Source: Bacteroidales bacterium
GTDB taxonomy: Bacteria; Bacteroidota; Bacteroidia; Bacteroidales; UBA12077
Direction: 5' to 3'
Assembly: GCA_016342685.1 (NCBI GenBank)
Contig: JAEINU010000007.1
Span: 88,201 to 152,200 of the forward strand
DNA: 64,000 bases
The translations under genes and the position numbers were made by a program. The notes below the pieces were generated by a model. It was given only the letters and a program-made list of their open reading frames with translations, did not search any database and was not told where the DNA came from. Positions 10,101 to 17,713 of the stretch are shown here, one piece after another (within the stretch, counting starts at the first letter, position 1; each line of letters begins with the position of its first letter).

Positions 10101-11409
10101 AAACGTCTAATCTTAAACGAGGATCGTTATTTTTATGTCGTATAAGCTCAAGGTAATAATCATCATTAAAGACAGATTTATACCACAATATTGTTTCCTT
10201 GGCTTTATCAAAATTACCAGCCATTATGTGTTGTGAAACTTCACCACCAAGACATGCACTACTTGCTATAATACCTTCATGGTATTTTTCCAGTAATTCT
10301 CTGTCGATTCTTGGCTTGTAGTACATACCATCGGTGTACGATATCGAGGTAAGCTTTAGAAGGTTTTGATAACCTTTGTAATTTTTTGCTAAAAGGACAA
10401 GATGATAACCCGATGCATCTAGTTTATCTTCTTTGCGAAGATGTCCACGTCGAGCAACATAAGCTTCTACTCCAATGATGGGTTTAATACCATTTTTTTT
10501 ACAAGATACATGAAATTCTTTAACACCAAACATGCCACCATGGTCAGTTATTGCAACTGCAGGCATTCCATCGGCTTTTGCTTTATTTGCTATCCCTGCT
10601 GTTGTTGCTGCGCCATCAAGAATAGAGTATTGGGTGTGTACATGCAGATGAACAAAAGCTTGAAGTTCTGTTCCTGTTGTTATATTTTGTAATTTGCGCT
10701 CTTCTTCTTCAACAGAAATATCACTAAACTCATTCACCTTGAATGATTCGTATTTTATACCAACAGGTTTTATTACAGATGGATTTTTACGTCGAAAAGA
10801 TTCAACTTCTCCTGTTGACATTTTAAGGGCTTCATTACTTGCCCCTCCAACCCTTATTAATTCAAGAAAACATCTAGATGTGGCTTCAACATCAGCTGCG
10901 GCATTATGAGCTTCGGGGAAAGGGGCATTAAAGAGTTTTAAATGAAGTTCTGTAAGGGTTGGTGATTTTATACTTCCATTTTTATTTTTGATAGCACAAA
11001 AGTTTGTACTCTCTGTTTTTGTACAAAAATTTGGTGTTTTTGTCATTATTTCTTCCAAACCGCACCTTAAAAGCTCGCTGCCAACTATGTTAATATCAAA
11101 CTCAACATTGTGTCCTACTATAAACTTTGCTTTTTTAACATCTTCTACAAAATCGTTTAAAGCATCTTTTAGCTGAATACCTTTTTCATTTGCAATTTCA
11201 GTTGAAATACCATGTACTTCTATTACATCTTCAGGTATGGTATAACCCTCAGGCTTAATCACATGGTTTTTAGCAAATAGAAAATTACCTTCCAAATCGT
11301 GACATTGCCATGCTAGCTGGACCATTCTTGGCCAGTTTTCAAAATCAGTTAAAGGAGCTTTCCACTTTTTAGGTAATCCCGTGGTTTCGGTATCAAATAT
11401 TAAAAACAT
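7144..11409 (-). CDS. dnaE: DNA polymerase III alpha subunit with fused N-terminal DnaQ-type exonuclease
   Basis: The replicative polymerase, about 1421 residues from the chosen start. Domain order: DEDDh proofreading exonuclease (about 1-180; FDTETTG, GHNVEFD, and the final His/Asp in AHNAAADVEA), PHP domain (from about 252; HLHVHTQYSILDG), polymerase core with catalytic aspartates in PDVDIDFDDD (about 654-663), helix-hairpin-helix, and an OB fold (LTVAGIVTDVHH). I use the ATG at 11409, not 11445: the protein then begins directly at the exonuclease (MFLIFDTETTG), and a -7 promoter box covers the upstream Met. The exonuclease-DnaE fusion occurs in parts of Bacteroidota and means proofreading is in cis. 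Confidence 0.93.
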   Translation of the reverse strand: MFLIFDTETTGLPKKWKAPLTDFENWPRMVQLAWQCHDLEGNFLFAKNHVIKPEGYTIPEDVIEVHGISTEIANEKGIQLKDALNDFVEDVKKAKFIVGHNVEFDINIVGSELLRCGLEEIMTKTPNFCTKTESTNFCAIKNKNGSIKSPTLTELHLKLFNAPFPEAHNAAADVEATSRCFLELIRVGGASNEALKMSTGEVESFRRKNPSVIKPVGIKYESFKVNEFSDISVEEEERKLQNITTGTELQAFVHLHVHTQYSILDGAATTAGIANKAKADGMPAVAITDHGGMFGVKEFHVSCKKNGIKPIIGVEAYVARRGHLRKEDKLDASGYHLVLLAKNYKGYQNLLKLTSISYTDGMYYKPRIDRELLEKYHEGIIASSACLGGEVSQHIMAGNFDKAKETILWYKSVFNDDYYLELIRHKNNDPRLRLDVWENQVKVNKVLRELAKELDVKLIATNDSHFIDPEDAEAHDVLVCLNTGRDFDDPTRMRYTRQEWFKTTQEMNKVFADVPEALANTIEIANKVEAFELDSKPIMPDFPLPEGFDSEDDYLRHLTIEGAKNRYGDPIPEGHLERINFELDTIIKMGFPGYFLIVQDFINWAKNNGVLVGPGRGSAAGSVVAYSTGITNVDPIKYDLLFERFLNPDRISMPDVDIDFDDDGRQLVLDYVTQKYGHDKVAHICTFGTMATKSSIKDVARVLKLDLSEANRLAKLVPEAPKMSFEKAYKEEPALLLEKKSSNPLIAQTINLAESLEGSVRQTGVHACGVLIGKNPLDEHIPVMPTKGEDLLTTQYDGRFVEDIGLLKMDFLGLKTLSIIKDVIANIKLSKGIDVDINNIELTDEVTFKLFSRGETTAIFQFESPGMKKHLRALQPNRFEDLVAMNALYRPGPMEYIPSFINRKHGREKIAYDHPSMEPYLNDTYGITVYQEQVMLQSRALGGFTRGDSDTLRKAMGKKKIDMMDKLKVKFTDGCLTSEEFVEGCKTDNKTPEKLIDKIWSDWEAFASYAFNKSHSVCYAYIAYQTGYLKAHYPAEFMAGVLSRNLSDITKITNFMEECRNMGMEVLGPDVNESYRKFTVNKNGAIRFGMAGIKGVGEGAVDAIIQEREKNGPFKNVYDFIERNNLGQVNKKNLEALVTAGALDNLDNLNRGQYFSKDNKENTFIENLVRYGNKFQNDQNTNQQSLFGGTDSIEISKPEVTSSEDWPKLERLKREKEIIGIFLSAHPLDDFKLEIDTFCNVALNEFNDINKLQGRDLTVAGIVTDVHHSMTKTGKPFGFLTIQDFTESYRIALFGKDYENFRKYCYADYSLMIKGKVQPRPYNDQELEFKIKTIMMLSQVREEMVENLLLKIPLKNVNPKLIEEIKEHVLAKKGKVNLRFKIIDTEENFGVDLFSRTERIDVTNDLINFLNEKTEIQYSIN

Positions 11410-11442
11410 CAAATTTAATTTTGTAGGAGAATAAAAACGCAA

Positions 11443-11450
11443 CAAAGTTA
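11443..11450 (-). promoter_or_regulatory. Candidate -7 element for dnaE
   Basis: The minus strand reads TAACTTTG, 33 bases before the preferred dnaE ATG. A TTTG lies 23 bases further upstream, slightly longer than the usual 19-21. Its position over the alternative upstream Met argues for the downstream start. Confidence 0.5.
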
Positions 11451-11763
11451 GTTTAACCCAATTCTTTTATAAGCAAATCGCTTAGCTTTTTTACAAAAAA
11501 TTTAAAAAGAAATAAGATTTAAAAGTAAACATTTCACTCATAAGAATCTCCTTATGTTAATAATTATTGATAAAATGAGATGTTTCCTTTTTACTAAAAC
11601 AGTTGATTTTAGTTTGTGTTTAGATAAGATTTAAAGATGAATTAACTAATTGAGCTTTACCTCCAAATAAGATTAGGAAATGTTTTATTAAAAATAATAA
11701 AGTTGTATCTTTGCCGCACATTTTTAGAAATGTAGGTTTAATTAATAATTTAAAAACGAGAGT
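11451..11763. other. Divergent dnaE-rpsP intergenic region
   Basis: About 310 bases of very AT-rich DNA with no credible gene. It holds the dnaE and rpsP promoter elements at its two ends and a small inverted repeat (CATAAG/CTTATG, 11539-11556) without a T-run. A second hairpin lies in the rpsP leader (11718-11733: ACATTT, TTAG, AAATGT). Nothing else is recognisable. Confidence 0.6.
11681..11713 (+). promoter_or_regulatory. Promoter of rpsP-rimM
   Basis: A clear -7 element TATCTTTG (11706-11713), followed by GCC, lies 50 bases before the rpsP ATG. A weak -33-like TGTTT stands 20 bases upstream. The -7 element is of the highly expressed ribosomal type in Bacteroidota. Confidence 0.6.
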
Positions 11764-12339
11764 ATGCCTGTAAAAATTCGATTAACAAGAAGAGGGAGAA
11801 AAAAAGCTCCATTTTATCACATTGTTATCGCAGATAGCAGAGCGCCACGAGATGGTAGATACATTGAAAGTATAGGAAGATATAATCCTAATACGAATCC
11901 TGCTACTATCGAGTTAGATTTTGATAAAGCTATTGATTGGCTTCAAAAAGGCGCTCAACCTACAGATACATGTAGAGCTATTTTGTCGTATAAAGGAGTG
12001 ATGATGAAAAAGCACTTACTTGAAGGAGTAAAAAAAGGTGCTTTAACTGAAGAACAAGCAGAGACAAAATTTCAGAGCTGGTTAACAGAGAAAGAATCTA
12101 AGATTCAAGCAAAAGTTGATTCACTTAAAAAAGGTGAAGATATAGAAGCTAAGAAACGTTTAGATGCTGAGACTAAAGTTCGTGAAGCAAGAGCTGAAGA
12201 ATTTGCTAAGCGCATTGCTGACGCTGCTGCTGAAGAAGCTAAGGCTGCTGCTGCTAAAAAGCAAGCTGAAGAAACTCCTGAGGCTGCTGAAGAGCAAGCT
12301 CCTGAAGCTGAAAATACTGAAGAAGCTACAGAAGCTTAA
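11764..12339 (+). CDS. rpsP: 30S ribosomal protein bS16, with long acidic/alanine-rich tail
   Basis: A 191-residue protein. The first 80 residues are the conserved S16 core ([39 protein letters not shown]). From about residue 120 a low-complexity tail of Ala, Glu and Lys runs to the end; such extensions are known in Bacteroidota S16 and double the usual ~85-residue length. It is followed by rimM after 13 bases, the standard rpsP-rimM pairing, but trmD and rplS are not next. Confidence 0.96.
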   Translation: MPVKIRLTRRGRKKAPFYHIVIADSRAPRDGRYIESIGRYNPNTNPATIELDFDKAIDWLQKGAQPTDTCRAILSYKGVMMKKHLLEGVKKGALTEEQAETKFQSWLTEKESKIQAKVDSLKKGEDIEAKKRLDAETKVREARAEEFAKRIADAAAEEAKAAAAKKQAEETPEAAEEQAPEAENTEEATEA

Positions 12340-12352
12340 GATATTTTCATGC

Positions 12353-12874
12353 ATGAAAAAGGATAATCATTATTTAGCTGGGGCGCTTTTAAAATCAACT
12401 GGGACTAAAGGCGAAATTATTTTAAAGTTTAATAGTGGTTTATCTGATGAAATTCTAAAATTGGAATCAATTCTTGTCGAAGTCGACGGGAAATTGGTTC
12501 CTTTTTTTATTGAGACAATCAAAATAAAATCAAGTGCTACAGCGGTTGTGCAAATTGAAGGGATAAATTCTGAGCAGTCTTCAAAGGAGTTTATTGATAG
12601 CGATTTTTATATTTCCAAAAAGCAAAAAAGGGAAGTTGATCTAGTTCTTGAAGAATCTATAGATGTTGCCGGTTATATTCTTAAAGATCAGGATAATAAA
12701 TTAATTGGAACTGTTGTTGAATTTATTGATATAGCAAGAAATCCATTATTAAATGTTAAAGTTGGTAAAAAGGAAATTCTAATCCCAGCCAACGAGGATT
12801 TGATTATTGAAGTAGATGACGACGAGCAAATTATTTTAATGCATATTCCTGAAGGTTTATTCGATCTTCCTTAA
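12353..12874 (+). CDS. rimM: Ribosome maturation factor RimM
   Basis: 173 residues from the ATG at 12353, which opens the conserved MKKDNHYLAGALLKSTGTKGEI; the same frame is open further upstream inside rpsP, but that part is not homologous. RimM has an N-terminal RimM domain (about 1-90) and a C-terminal PRC-barrel (about 95-173; LLNVKVGKKEILIPA), and helps assemble the 30S head by binding S19. It shares the rpsP transcript. Its TAA overlaps the stop of the opposing thioesterase gene in the palindrome TTAA. Confidence 0.93.
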   Translation: MKKDNHYLAGALLKSTGTKGEIILKFNSGLSDEILKLESILVEVDGKLVPFFIETIKIKSSATAVVQIEGINSEQSSKEFIDSDFYISKKQKREVDLVLEESIDVAGYILKDQDNKLIGTVVEFIDIARNPLLNVKVGKKEILIPANEDLIIEVDDDEQIILMHIPEGLFDLP

Positions 12875-13305
12875 AGTTTAATATCTTCTTCGAAATCTTG
12901 AATTTTCACTTTCCAAAGCTCGGGTAGTAGAACGGGTTTGTTCTCGTTTATCCCAAAAGCAACGAGTACAGCGTCATTTTGTGCTTTAATTTCTTTTGTG
13001 TCCACATTAATAATTTCCTGAATCATTTGAAGGCTTTTGTTTCCTAGTCTATGAACTTTTGTTTTTACCTCTATATTTTCTTCGAGAAAAATAGGATTGA
13101 AATATTCGATAGTGATTTTAGCAAGCACTAGAGCTTGTTTTTTCCATTCCATTTTGGTTTGAAATACTTTTTCGAAGTAATGAGTTCTTGCTAAATCAAA
13201 AAAATTCTGATAAACAGAATTGTTAACATGAGCCATTATATCAATATCGTTAAACCGAATTTGAACCGGCGTGCTATGCAGAAAATTAAATTTTGTATTA
13301 TTCAT
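12871..13305 (-). CDS. Hotdog-fold acyl-CoA thioesterase (YbgC/4HBT type)
   Basis: 144 residues from the ATG at 13305. The fold is marked by 'IRFNDIDIMAHVNNSVYQNFFDLAR', the 4-hydroxybenzoyl-CoA thioesterase signature with the catalytic Asp followed by HVNN. It probably hydrolyses a short or aromatic acyl-CoA; the substrate cannot be read. An in-frame Met further upstream lies deep inside the preceding gene, so the start overlapping that gene's stop by 8 bases is preferred and indicates translational coupling. Its stop overlaps that of rimM by 4 bases. Confidence 0.85.
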   Translation of the reverse strand: MNNTKFNFLHSTPVQIRFNDIDIMAHVNNSVYQNFFDLARTHYFEKVFQTKMEWKKQALVLAKITIEYFNPIFLEENIEVKTKVHRLGNKSLQMIQEIINVDTKEIKAQNDAVLVAFGINENKPVLLPELWKVKIQDFEEDIKL

Positions 13306-15187
13306 GATCTTGAAATTCGATATCGAGTTCTTCGTAAATGGAGTTCTGACTTTTAAATTCGGGAACAATTTCTTTCATTTTTTTGACAACTTCTATATTG
13401 TTGTGATGTTTCTGAAGATTAAGAAGGTCTTTGAATTGTTCTTGAACCTGTGCAATGTTGTACTTTATAACTTTGGCAATCATTATTTTAGAATGGTGAG
13501 TAGGAATGGTATTTTCTTTATCGTTTAGAAGTTCCTCATACAATTTTTCTCCTGGCCTTAATCCTGTATATTTTATTTGAATATCCTTACCTATATCAAG
13601 GCCTGATAATTTGATCATTTTTTTTGCAAGATCAATGATCTTAACCGATTTTCCCATATCAAATATAAAAATTTCCCCGCCTTTACTCATTGCACCTGCT
13701 TCAATTACAAGCTGACAAGCTTCAGGTATTGTCATGAAATATCGGGTAACTTCTGGATGAGTTACGGTAACAGGACCTCCTTTGTCAATTTGTTTTTTAA
13801 ATCTAAGAATAACAGAACCATTTGAGCCTAATACATTTCCAAATCTTGTGGTAATAAAATTTGTGTTGCTTATTTGATTAAAAGCTTGGATATATATTTC
13901 TGCAATTCGCTTAGAAGCCCCCATTACATTGGTTGGGTTTACAGCTTTGTCGGTAGAAACCATTACAAACTGCTCTACTTTGAACTCGTGAGAAACATCT
14001 GCCAAATTCTTTGTTCCTATGATATTTGTTCTTAAGGCTTCAGTAGGGTTGTTCTCCATCATAGGAACATGCTTATATGCTGCTGCATGGTATACAAATG
14101 AGGGTTTATAAGCTTCGAAAAGTTTTGTTATCCTATATTTATCGGCAACATTCCCAATTACGATCTCAAAGTTGTAGAAATTATTTTTTTCTTGAAGGTC
14201 GAGTTCCATATCATATAAAGGAGATTCGGCCTGATCAAAAAGAATAATTTTATGGGGATGAAATTTAATTAATTGCCTTACAATTTCGCTTCCTATTGAT
14301 CCGGCTGCACCGGTAACAAGTATAGTTTTATTTAAAAGCTTCTTTTTAATGCCAGTTACATCTAATACAATTGGAGGCCGTTCCAATAGATCCTCAATTT
14401 TAATTTTTTTAATTTGATTAAAACTTAATTCTCCATTAATCCATGTATTAATATCAGGAACAGAAAGAACTTTTATGTTAAGTTGTAGACATTTTTCGAT
14501 AATATCTTGTTTTTCTTCGGCTTCAATTTGCTCCTTGGCAATAATAAGTTTGTCGATGTTATTTTTTTCTGATAAGCTCTCGAGATGATCAGGGTGGTAT
14601 ATTGAAACTCCTTCTAAGGTTTTACCAACATTGGAGTAATTTTTATCAATAAATGCAATAACTCTGTTCTTACTTTCCACATCTTTATCAAGGGTTCTTT
14701 TTGTAATAACTCCAAATTGGCCTGCACCATATATTATTACATCAGATTTTTCTTTACTCGGATTGTATAATTCCTGATAAACGATTTTGGTGGCTAATCT
14801 GAATGATGCCATTAAGAATACTGTAAGTAGAAAATCAATGGCAATAACAGAGAATGGGATTATGTATGAACCATTAATTAGGAAATAATTAATAACATTC
14901 ATTACAACAAAAACTAAACTTCCGCTTATTGCTACAAGGAAAATTCGCTCTGTGTCTTTTGCTCCTGAATATCGAATAATACCTGCATATGATTTAAAAA
15001 TTAAGAAAGTAATGGATCTAAAGAATAAAACAAAAGGTATAATGAAAGATAAAGCGTCGATATAACCTTCGGGAATAACAAAATTAAAGCGTAATAAAAA
15101 CGCTGCAGATATTGATGCTGCACAGATAAATAAGTCGATTAGGAAAACAATCCATCGAGGAGTATATGATTTGGGGAATTGAATCAT
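13298..15187 (-). CDS. Membrane nucleotide-sugar 4,6-dehydratase (WbpM/CapD/PglF long form)
   Basis: A 629-residue enzyme of surface-polysaccharide synthesis. About four membrane segments occupy residues 12-125, followed by a CoA-binding-like Rossmann domain (about 145-260) and an SDR dehydratase domain opening with TGAAGSIGSE (about 295). The active-site stretch STDKAVNPTNVMGASKR has Met where short forms have Tyr, as in the WbpM long subfamily. It would convert UDP-GlcNAc to the 4-keto-6-deoxy sugar, the first step to several 6-deoxy amino sugars. No partner aminotransferase is adjacent. Confidence 0.9.
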   Translation of the reverse strand: MIQFPKSYTPRWIVFLIDLFICAASISAAFLLRFNFVIPEGYIDALSFIIPFVLFFRSITFLIFKSYAGIIRYSGAKDTERIFLVAISGSLVFVVMNVINYFLINGSYIIPFSVIAIDFLLTVFLMASFRLATKIVYQELYNPSKEKSDVIIYGAGQFGVITKRTLDKDVESKNRVIAFIDKNYSNVGKTLEGVSIYHPDHLESLSEKNNIDKLIIAKEQIEAEEKQDIIEKCLQLNIKVLSVPDINTWINGELSFNQIKKIKIEDLLERPPIVLDVTGIKKKLLNKTILVTGAAGSIGSEIVRQLIKFHPHKIILFDQAESPLYDMELDLQEKNNFYNFEIVIGNVADKYRITKLFEAYKPSFVYHAAAYKHVPMMENNPTEALRTNIIGTKNLADVSHEFKVEQFVMVSTDKAVNPTNVMGASKRIAEIYIQAFNQISNTNFITTRFGNVLGSNGSVILRFKKQIDKGGPVTVTHPEVTRYFMTIPEACQLVIEAGAMSKGGEIFIFDMGKSVKIIDLAKKMIKLSGLDIGKDIQIKYTGLRPGEKLYEELLNDKENTIPTHHSKIMIAKVIKYNIAQVQEQFKDLLNLQKHHNNIEVVKKMKEIVPEFKSQNSIYEELDIEFQDHE

Positions 15188-15249
15188 AACATGTAAATAA
15201 TTTAAAGATATTTATTCTTCAAAAATAACTAAAAAATATGCAGCACGTC

Positions 15250-15257
15250 TAATTTTG
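15250..15257 (+). promoter_or_regulatory. Candidate -7 element for the DUF2807 gene
   Basis: TAATTTTG lies 39 bases before the preferred ATG at 15297; no clear -33 element is present. It supports the downstream start over the in-frame GTG/ATG-like codon at 15255. Confidence 0.4.
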
Positions 15258-15296
15258 GCGCGTCTTTTCTTAAAACAATACAAAAATCTGATATTT

Positions 15297-16022
15297 ATGA
15301 AAACAAATTCGAAAGTATTAATTATTATGGTAGCCATGATTTTTGTGGCAAGTTCATCTATAAGTTTTGCGAATGGTATTAATGATATTAAAAAGGAGAA
15401 TAGAAAAGTCTCTGATTTTAATCAAATTAACATGTCGATACCTGCAGATGTTTATTTAACTCAAGGTGCAAAAAACGAAGTGATTATTGAAGCCGACGAA
15501 GATGTGTTGGCAAAAATAGAAACAGAGGTTCGAGAAAATGAATTGGATATTAAGTTTGAAAAATGGTATAACTACAGAGGGACAAAACAGATTAAAGTAT
15601 ACATAACTGTTAAGGAAATAAATAAGCTTGTTTTGGCTGGCTCTGGAGATATTATATCTAAATCAACAATAAAATCAGAAAAGCTTAAAATGGTTATTAC
15701 TGGGAGTGGATCGATTTTAATAGATGATCTTTATGTTAAAGAAGTCCATGCAAACATTTCCGGGTCAGGAGATATCCGTATAGCTAGTAAGGAAAAAGCA
15801 ATGGAGCTAGATGCAACTATAACAGGTTCTGGCAATATTACAGCTTCGGATTTAGAATTTGAAAAAGCAGACTTGGTAATTACAGGTTCAGGAACAATTG
15901 AGGCGAATGTAATTGATGAGTTAGATGCAACAATTACAGGTAGTGGCAGAATATACTATAAAGGGAAGCCTTTAATTGATGCAAATGTCACTGGTAGTGG
16001 AAAAATAAGAACTAACAACTAA
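15297..16022 (+). CDS. Secreted DUF2807 (head-GIN) beta-helix protein
   Basis: 241 residues from the ATG at 15297, which opens a clean signal peptide (MKTNSK, hydrophobic core, SFANG). The mature part begins with the DUF2807 entry sequence (INMSIPADVYLTQG) and then carries seven spaced copies of a turn of the type GSGDI/GSGSI/GSGNI/GSGTI/GSGRI/GSGKI, expected for a right-handed beta-helix. Such proteins are common, abundant envelope or surface proteins of unknown function in Bacteroidota. The gene stands alone between a divergent dehydratase and a shared terminator. Confidence 0.85.
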   Translation: MKTNSKVLIIMVAMIFVASSSISFANGINDIKKENRKVSDFNQINMSIPADVYLTQGAKNEVIIEADEDVLAKIETEVRENELDIKFEKWYNYRGTKQIKVYITVKEINKLVLAGSGDIISKSTIKSEKLKMVITGSGSILIDDLYVKEVHANISGSGDIRIASKEKAMELDATITGSGNITASDLEFEKADLVITGSGTIEANVIDELDATITGSGRIYYKGKPLIDANVTGSGKIRTNN

Positions 16023-16047
16023 AAATGGTTTCTTAATAAAGTAAAGG

Positions 16048-16067
16048 GCTGCTCATAATCGAGCAGC
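16048..16067. terminator. Bidirectional terminator
   Basis: A perfect 7-base stem (GCTGCTC/GAGCAGC) with a 6-base loop separates the convergent DUF2807 and small membrane protein genes. It is followed by TTTCTTTAT on the plus strand and a T-rich tract on the minus strand. Confidence 0.8.
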
Positions 16068-16081
16068 TTTCTTTATAGACA

Positions 16082-16297
16082 TTAGTTAACAAAAAATCGT
16101 TTGCGAAAAAAGCAGCTTAAACCTGCCAAAGCAATGCAAATGATTGTACTAATAGGAGTATAGCTGCAATGAGCTTTATAACCTAGCATTGATATATTAT
16201 TTGCATGTTCAGATGGAATTAAAGTAGATAATGCACAGAGAGTTAAGATAATTGTTAAAATGAAAAACATCCAATATCCTTTTTTTCTAGTTTTCAT
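16082..16297 (-). CDS. Small membrane protein of unknown function
   Basis: A 71-residue protein with two hydrophobic segments (about 9-27 and 46-64), a loop containing SMLGYKAHCSYTPIST, and basic ends. I recognise no named family, though the loop resembles small hypotheticals seen elsewhere in Bacteroidota. It starts 13 bases after marC ends and is followed by a terminator, so it is the last gene of the operon, which makes it more likely to be real. Confidence 0.65.
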   Translation of the reverse strand: MKTRKKGYWMFFILTIILTLCALSTLIPSEHANNISMLGYKAHCSYTPISTIICIALAGLSCFFRKRFFVN

Positions 16298-16310
16298 ATT
16301 TTTTGTAGGA

Positions 16311-16943
16311 TTAATTAAAAATATCTAATAAAATAGGTTTCAGTCCACTAAAGAAGAATTCCACGGCTATTACCATAACAATTAACCCCATTAAGCGCAT
16401 CATCACATTTTTTCCGGTTTCGCCCAAAAATTTAATGATCTTTGAAGAACTTGCGAGTATAATAAATGTTAAAAGCAGTACAAGAAAAATTGCTATAAAT
16501 AATGCAACTATTTTACCGACACTGGTAGCGTCTTCCATTAATACGATTGAATTGGTTATTGCTCCAGGGCCGCATATCATTGGAATTGCTAGTGGTGTTA
16601 CTGAAATATCGTTAACATATGTTTTAATTTCCGATTCTTTTACCTTAACCTTTCCCAATCGCGCTTGCAGCATATCCATTCCCATAAGAAAAAATATAAC
16701 CCCTCCAACAATTCTAAAGCTATTCACAGAGATACCAAAGAAGTTAAATAGCAATTGACCCGATAATGCAAATGCAATAATGGTAATAAAGGAAATAATA
16801 ACGGCTTTTCTTGCAGTTCTAACCCTGTTCTTATGTTCTAATTCGGATGTCATGGTCATGAAGATAGGCATGGTTCCGATAGGGTTTATGAGCGTAAAAA
16901 ATGATGTAAAGCTCAAAAGTGCAAAAGTTATTGTTTCATTCAT
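16311..16943 (-). CDS. MarC family membrane protein
   Basis: A 210-residue protein with six predicted membrane helices and the family marks 'FFTLINPIGTMPIFMTMT' near the N terminus and 'PLAIPMICGPGAI' at about 117-129. MarC (UPF0056) proteins are inner-membrane proteins whose transport function is not settled; the old link to multiple antibiotic resistance was not confirmed in E. coli. It lies in a run of leftward genes from the nucleoid-associated protein to the small membrane protein. Confidence 0.9.
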   Translation of the reverse strand: MNETITFALLSFTSFFTLINPIGTMPIFMTMTSELEHKNRVRTARKAVIISFITIIAFALSGQLLFNFFGISVNSFRIVGGVIFFLMGMDMLQARLGKVKVKESEIKTYVNDISVTPLAIPMICGPGAITNSIVLMEDATSVGKIVALFIAIFLVLLLTFIILASSSKIIKFLGETGKNVMMRLMGLIVMVIAVEFFFSGLKPILLDIFN

Positions 16944-16982
16944 TGTTTGTCATTTTTATTTTATCGAAATTATAGTTAATTA

Positions 16983-17477
16983 TTAAAATGTGTAGTAAAA
17001 ATTAGAATTAATTTTTTTATCAGCAATGATTCCTTTGTTCATTCCTTCGAGTAATCTGATACTGGCTTTTTTAAAATCAATATAAAAATCCTCAGCAACC
17101 AAGATAAGCTTTTGGTCAATTTCTTTTAAATGTTGTTTGCCAAAATCAGAATGTTTTTGATATGTTAGATAAACATATTTCCCAGATGTAAAAGTATGTG
17201 CTAAGCTTGCCCTAAGTTGGTCGTATAAAAGATGATTGTTATTAAACTGCGCATATTTTTGAGGCATTAAACGGTTTATTGCATGAGAAAAACGGAGCTT
17301 AGACTGATCTCTTGCCTTTAAGGGTTTCGAATCTAGAAAACTTCCCAATGTTTCTAATCCTTGTGCCATTATAACAAATGCAAAATGATAAAGCTCTGCA
17401 TCTATCAATCTTTGGATATCATCAATAAAAACTGTTTGTATGAATTGTTTTGACGAAATTAGGTTTTGATTCTCCAT
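16983..17477 (-). CDS. Uncharacterised alpha-helical protein, possibly HEPN-like
   Basis: A 164-residue, wholly helical, soluble protein. I do not recognise a named family. The stretch 'LLYDQLRASLAHTF' contains R89-x4-H94, the arrangement found in the catalytic helix of HEPN-domain RNases and of HEPN-like non-catalytic proteins. The preceding long helices (FAFVIMAQGLETLGSFL) fit that fold too. It lies 41 bases after ywbE and 39 before marC. The HEPN idea is inference from one motif and helix content. Confidence 0.6.
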   Translation of the reverse strand: MENQNLISSKQFIQTVFIDDIQRLIDAELYHFAFVIMAQGLETLGSFLDSKPLKARDQSKLRFSHAINRLMPQKYAQFNNNHLLYDQLRASLAHTFTSGKYVYLTYQKHSDFGKQHLKEIDQKLILVAEDFYIDFKKASIRLLEGMNKGIIADKKINSNFYYTF

Positions 17478-17518
17478 TATTTAATATTTGATTGCTTTTG
17501 AATTTCAAAACTTACACT

Positions 17519-17713
17519 TTAGGCTTCAATTTCTTTTACACGACCAACTTCTCCAGTTGTTAGTCTAACTTTTATTCCATGTGGGTGTGATGATGAATTT
17601 GTTAGAATATCCTTAACAACTCCTTGTGTTAATTTACCTGATCGTTGATCTTGTTTAAGAACAATTGACACTGAGATCCCTGGCTTTATGTTTGACCTGA
17701 TAGTTCCGCTCAT
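17519..17713 (-). CDS. ywbE: YwbE family protein
   Basis: A 64-residue basic protein matching the small YwbE/DUF2196 family: RSNIKPGISVSIVLKQDQRSG, then 'LTQGVVKDILTNSSSHPHGIKVRL' and 'GRVKEI' at the end. It looks like a small beta-barrel of RNA- or DNA-binding type, but the function is unknown. Its ATG overlaps the stop of the upstream nucleoid-associated gene in TAATG, so translation is coupled. Confidence 0.9.
   Translation of the reverse strand: MSGTIRSNIKPGISVSIVLKQDQRSGKLTQGVVKDILTNSSSHPHGIKVRLTTGEVGRVKEIEA

Noticed and set aside
10441..11176. Several plus-strand open frames inside dnaE
   Set aside because: They are antisense shadows of a conserved polymerase gene, Cys- and Phe-rich with no recognisable domain.
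12164..12352. Upstream extension of the rimM frame
   Set aside because: It is a Leu/Lys-rich shadow of the Ala/Glu-rich rpsP tail; RimM homology starts only at the ATG at 12353.
12160..12354. Minus-strand Ser/Phe-rich open frame opposite the rpsP tail
   Set aside because: It is an antisense shadow of low-complexity coding sequence with no homology signal.
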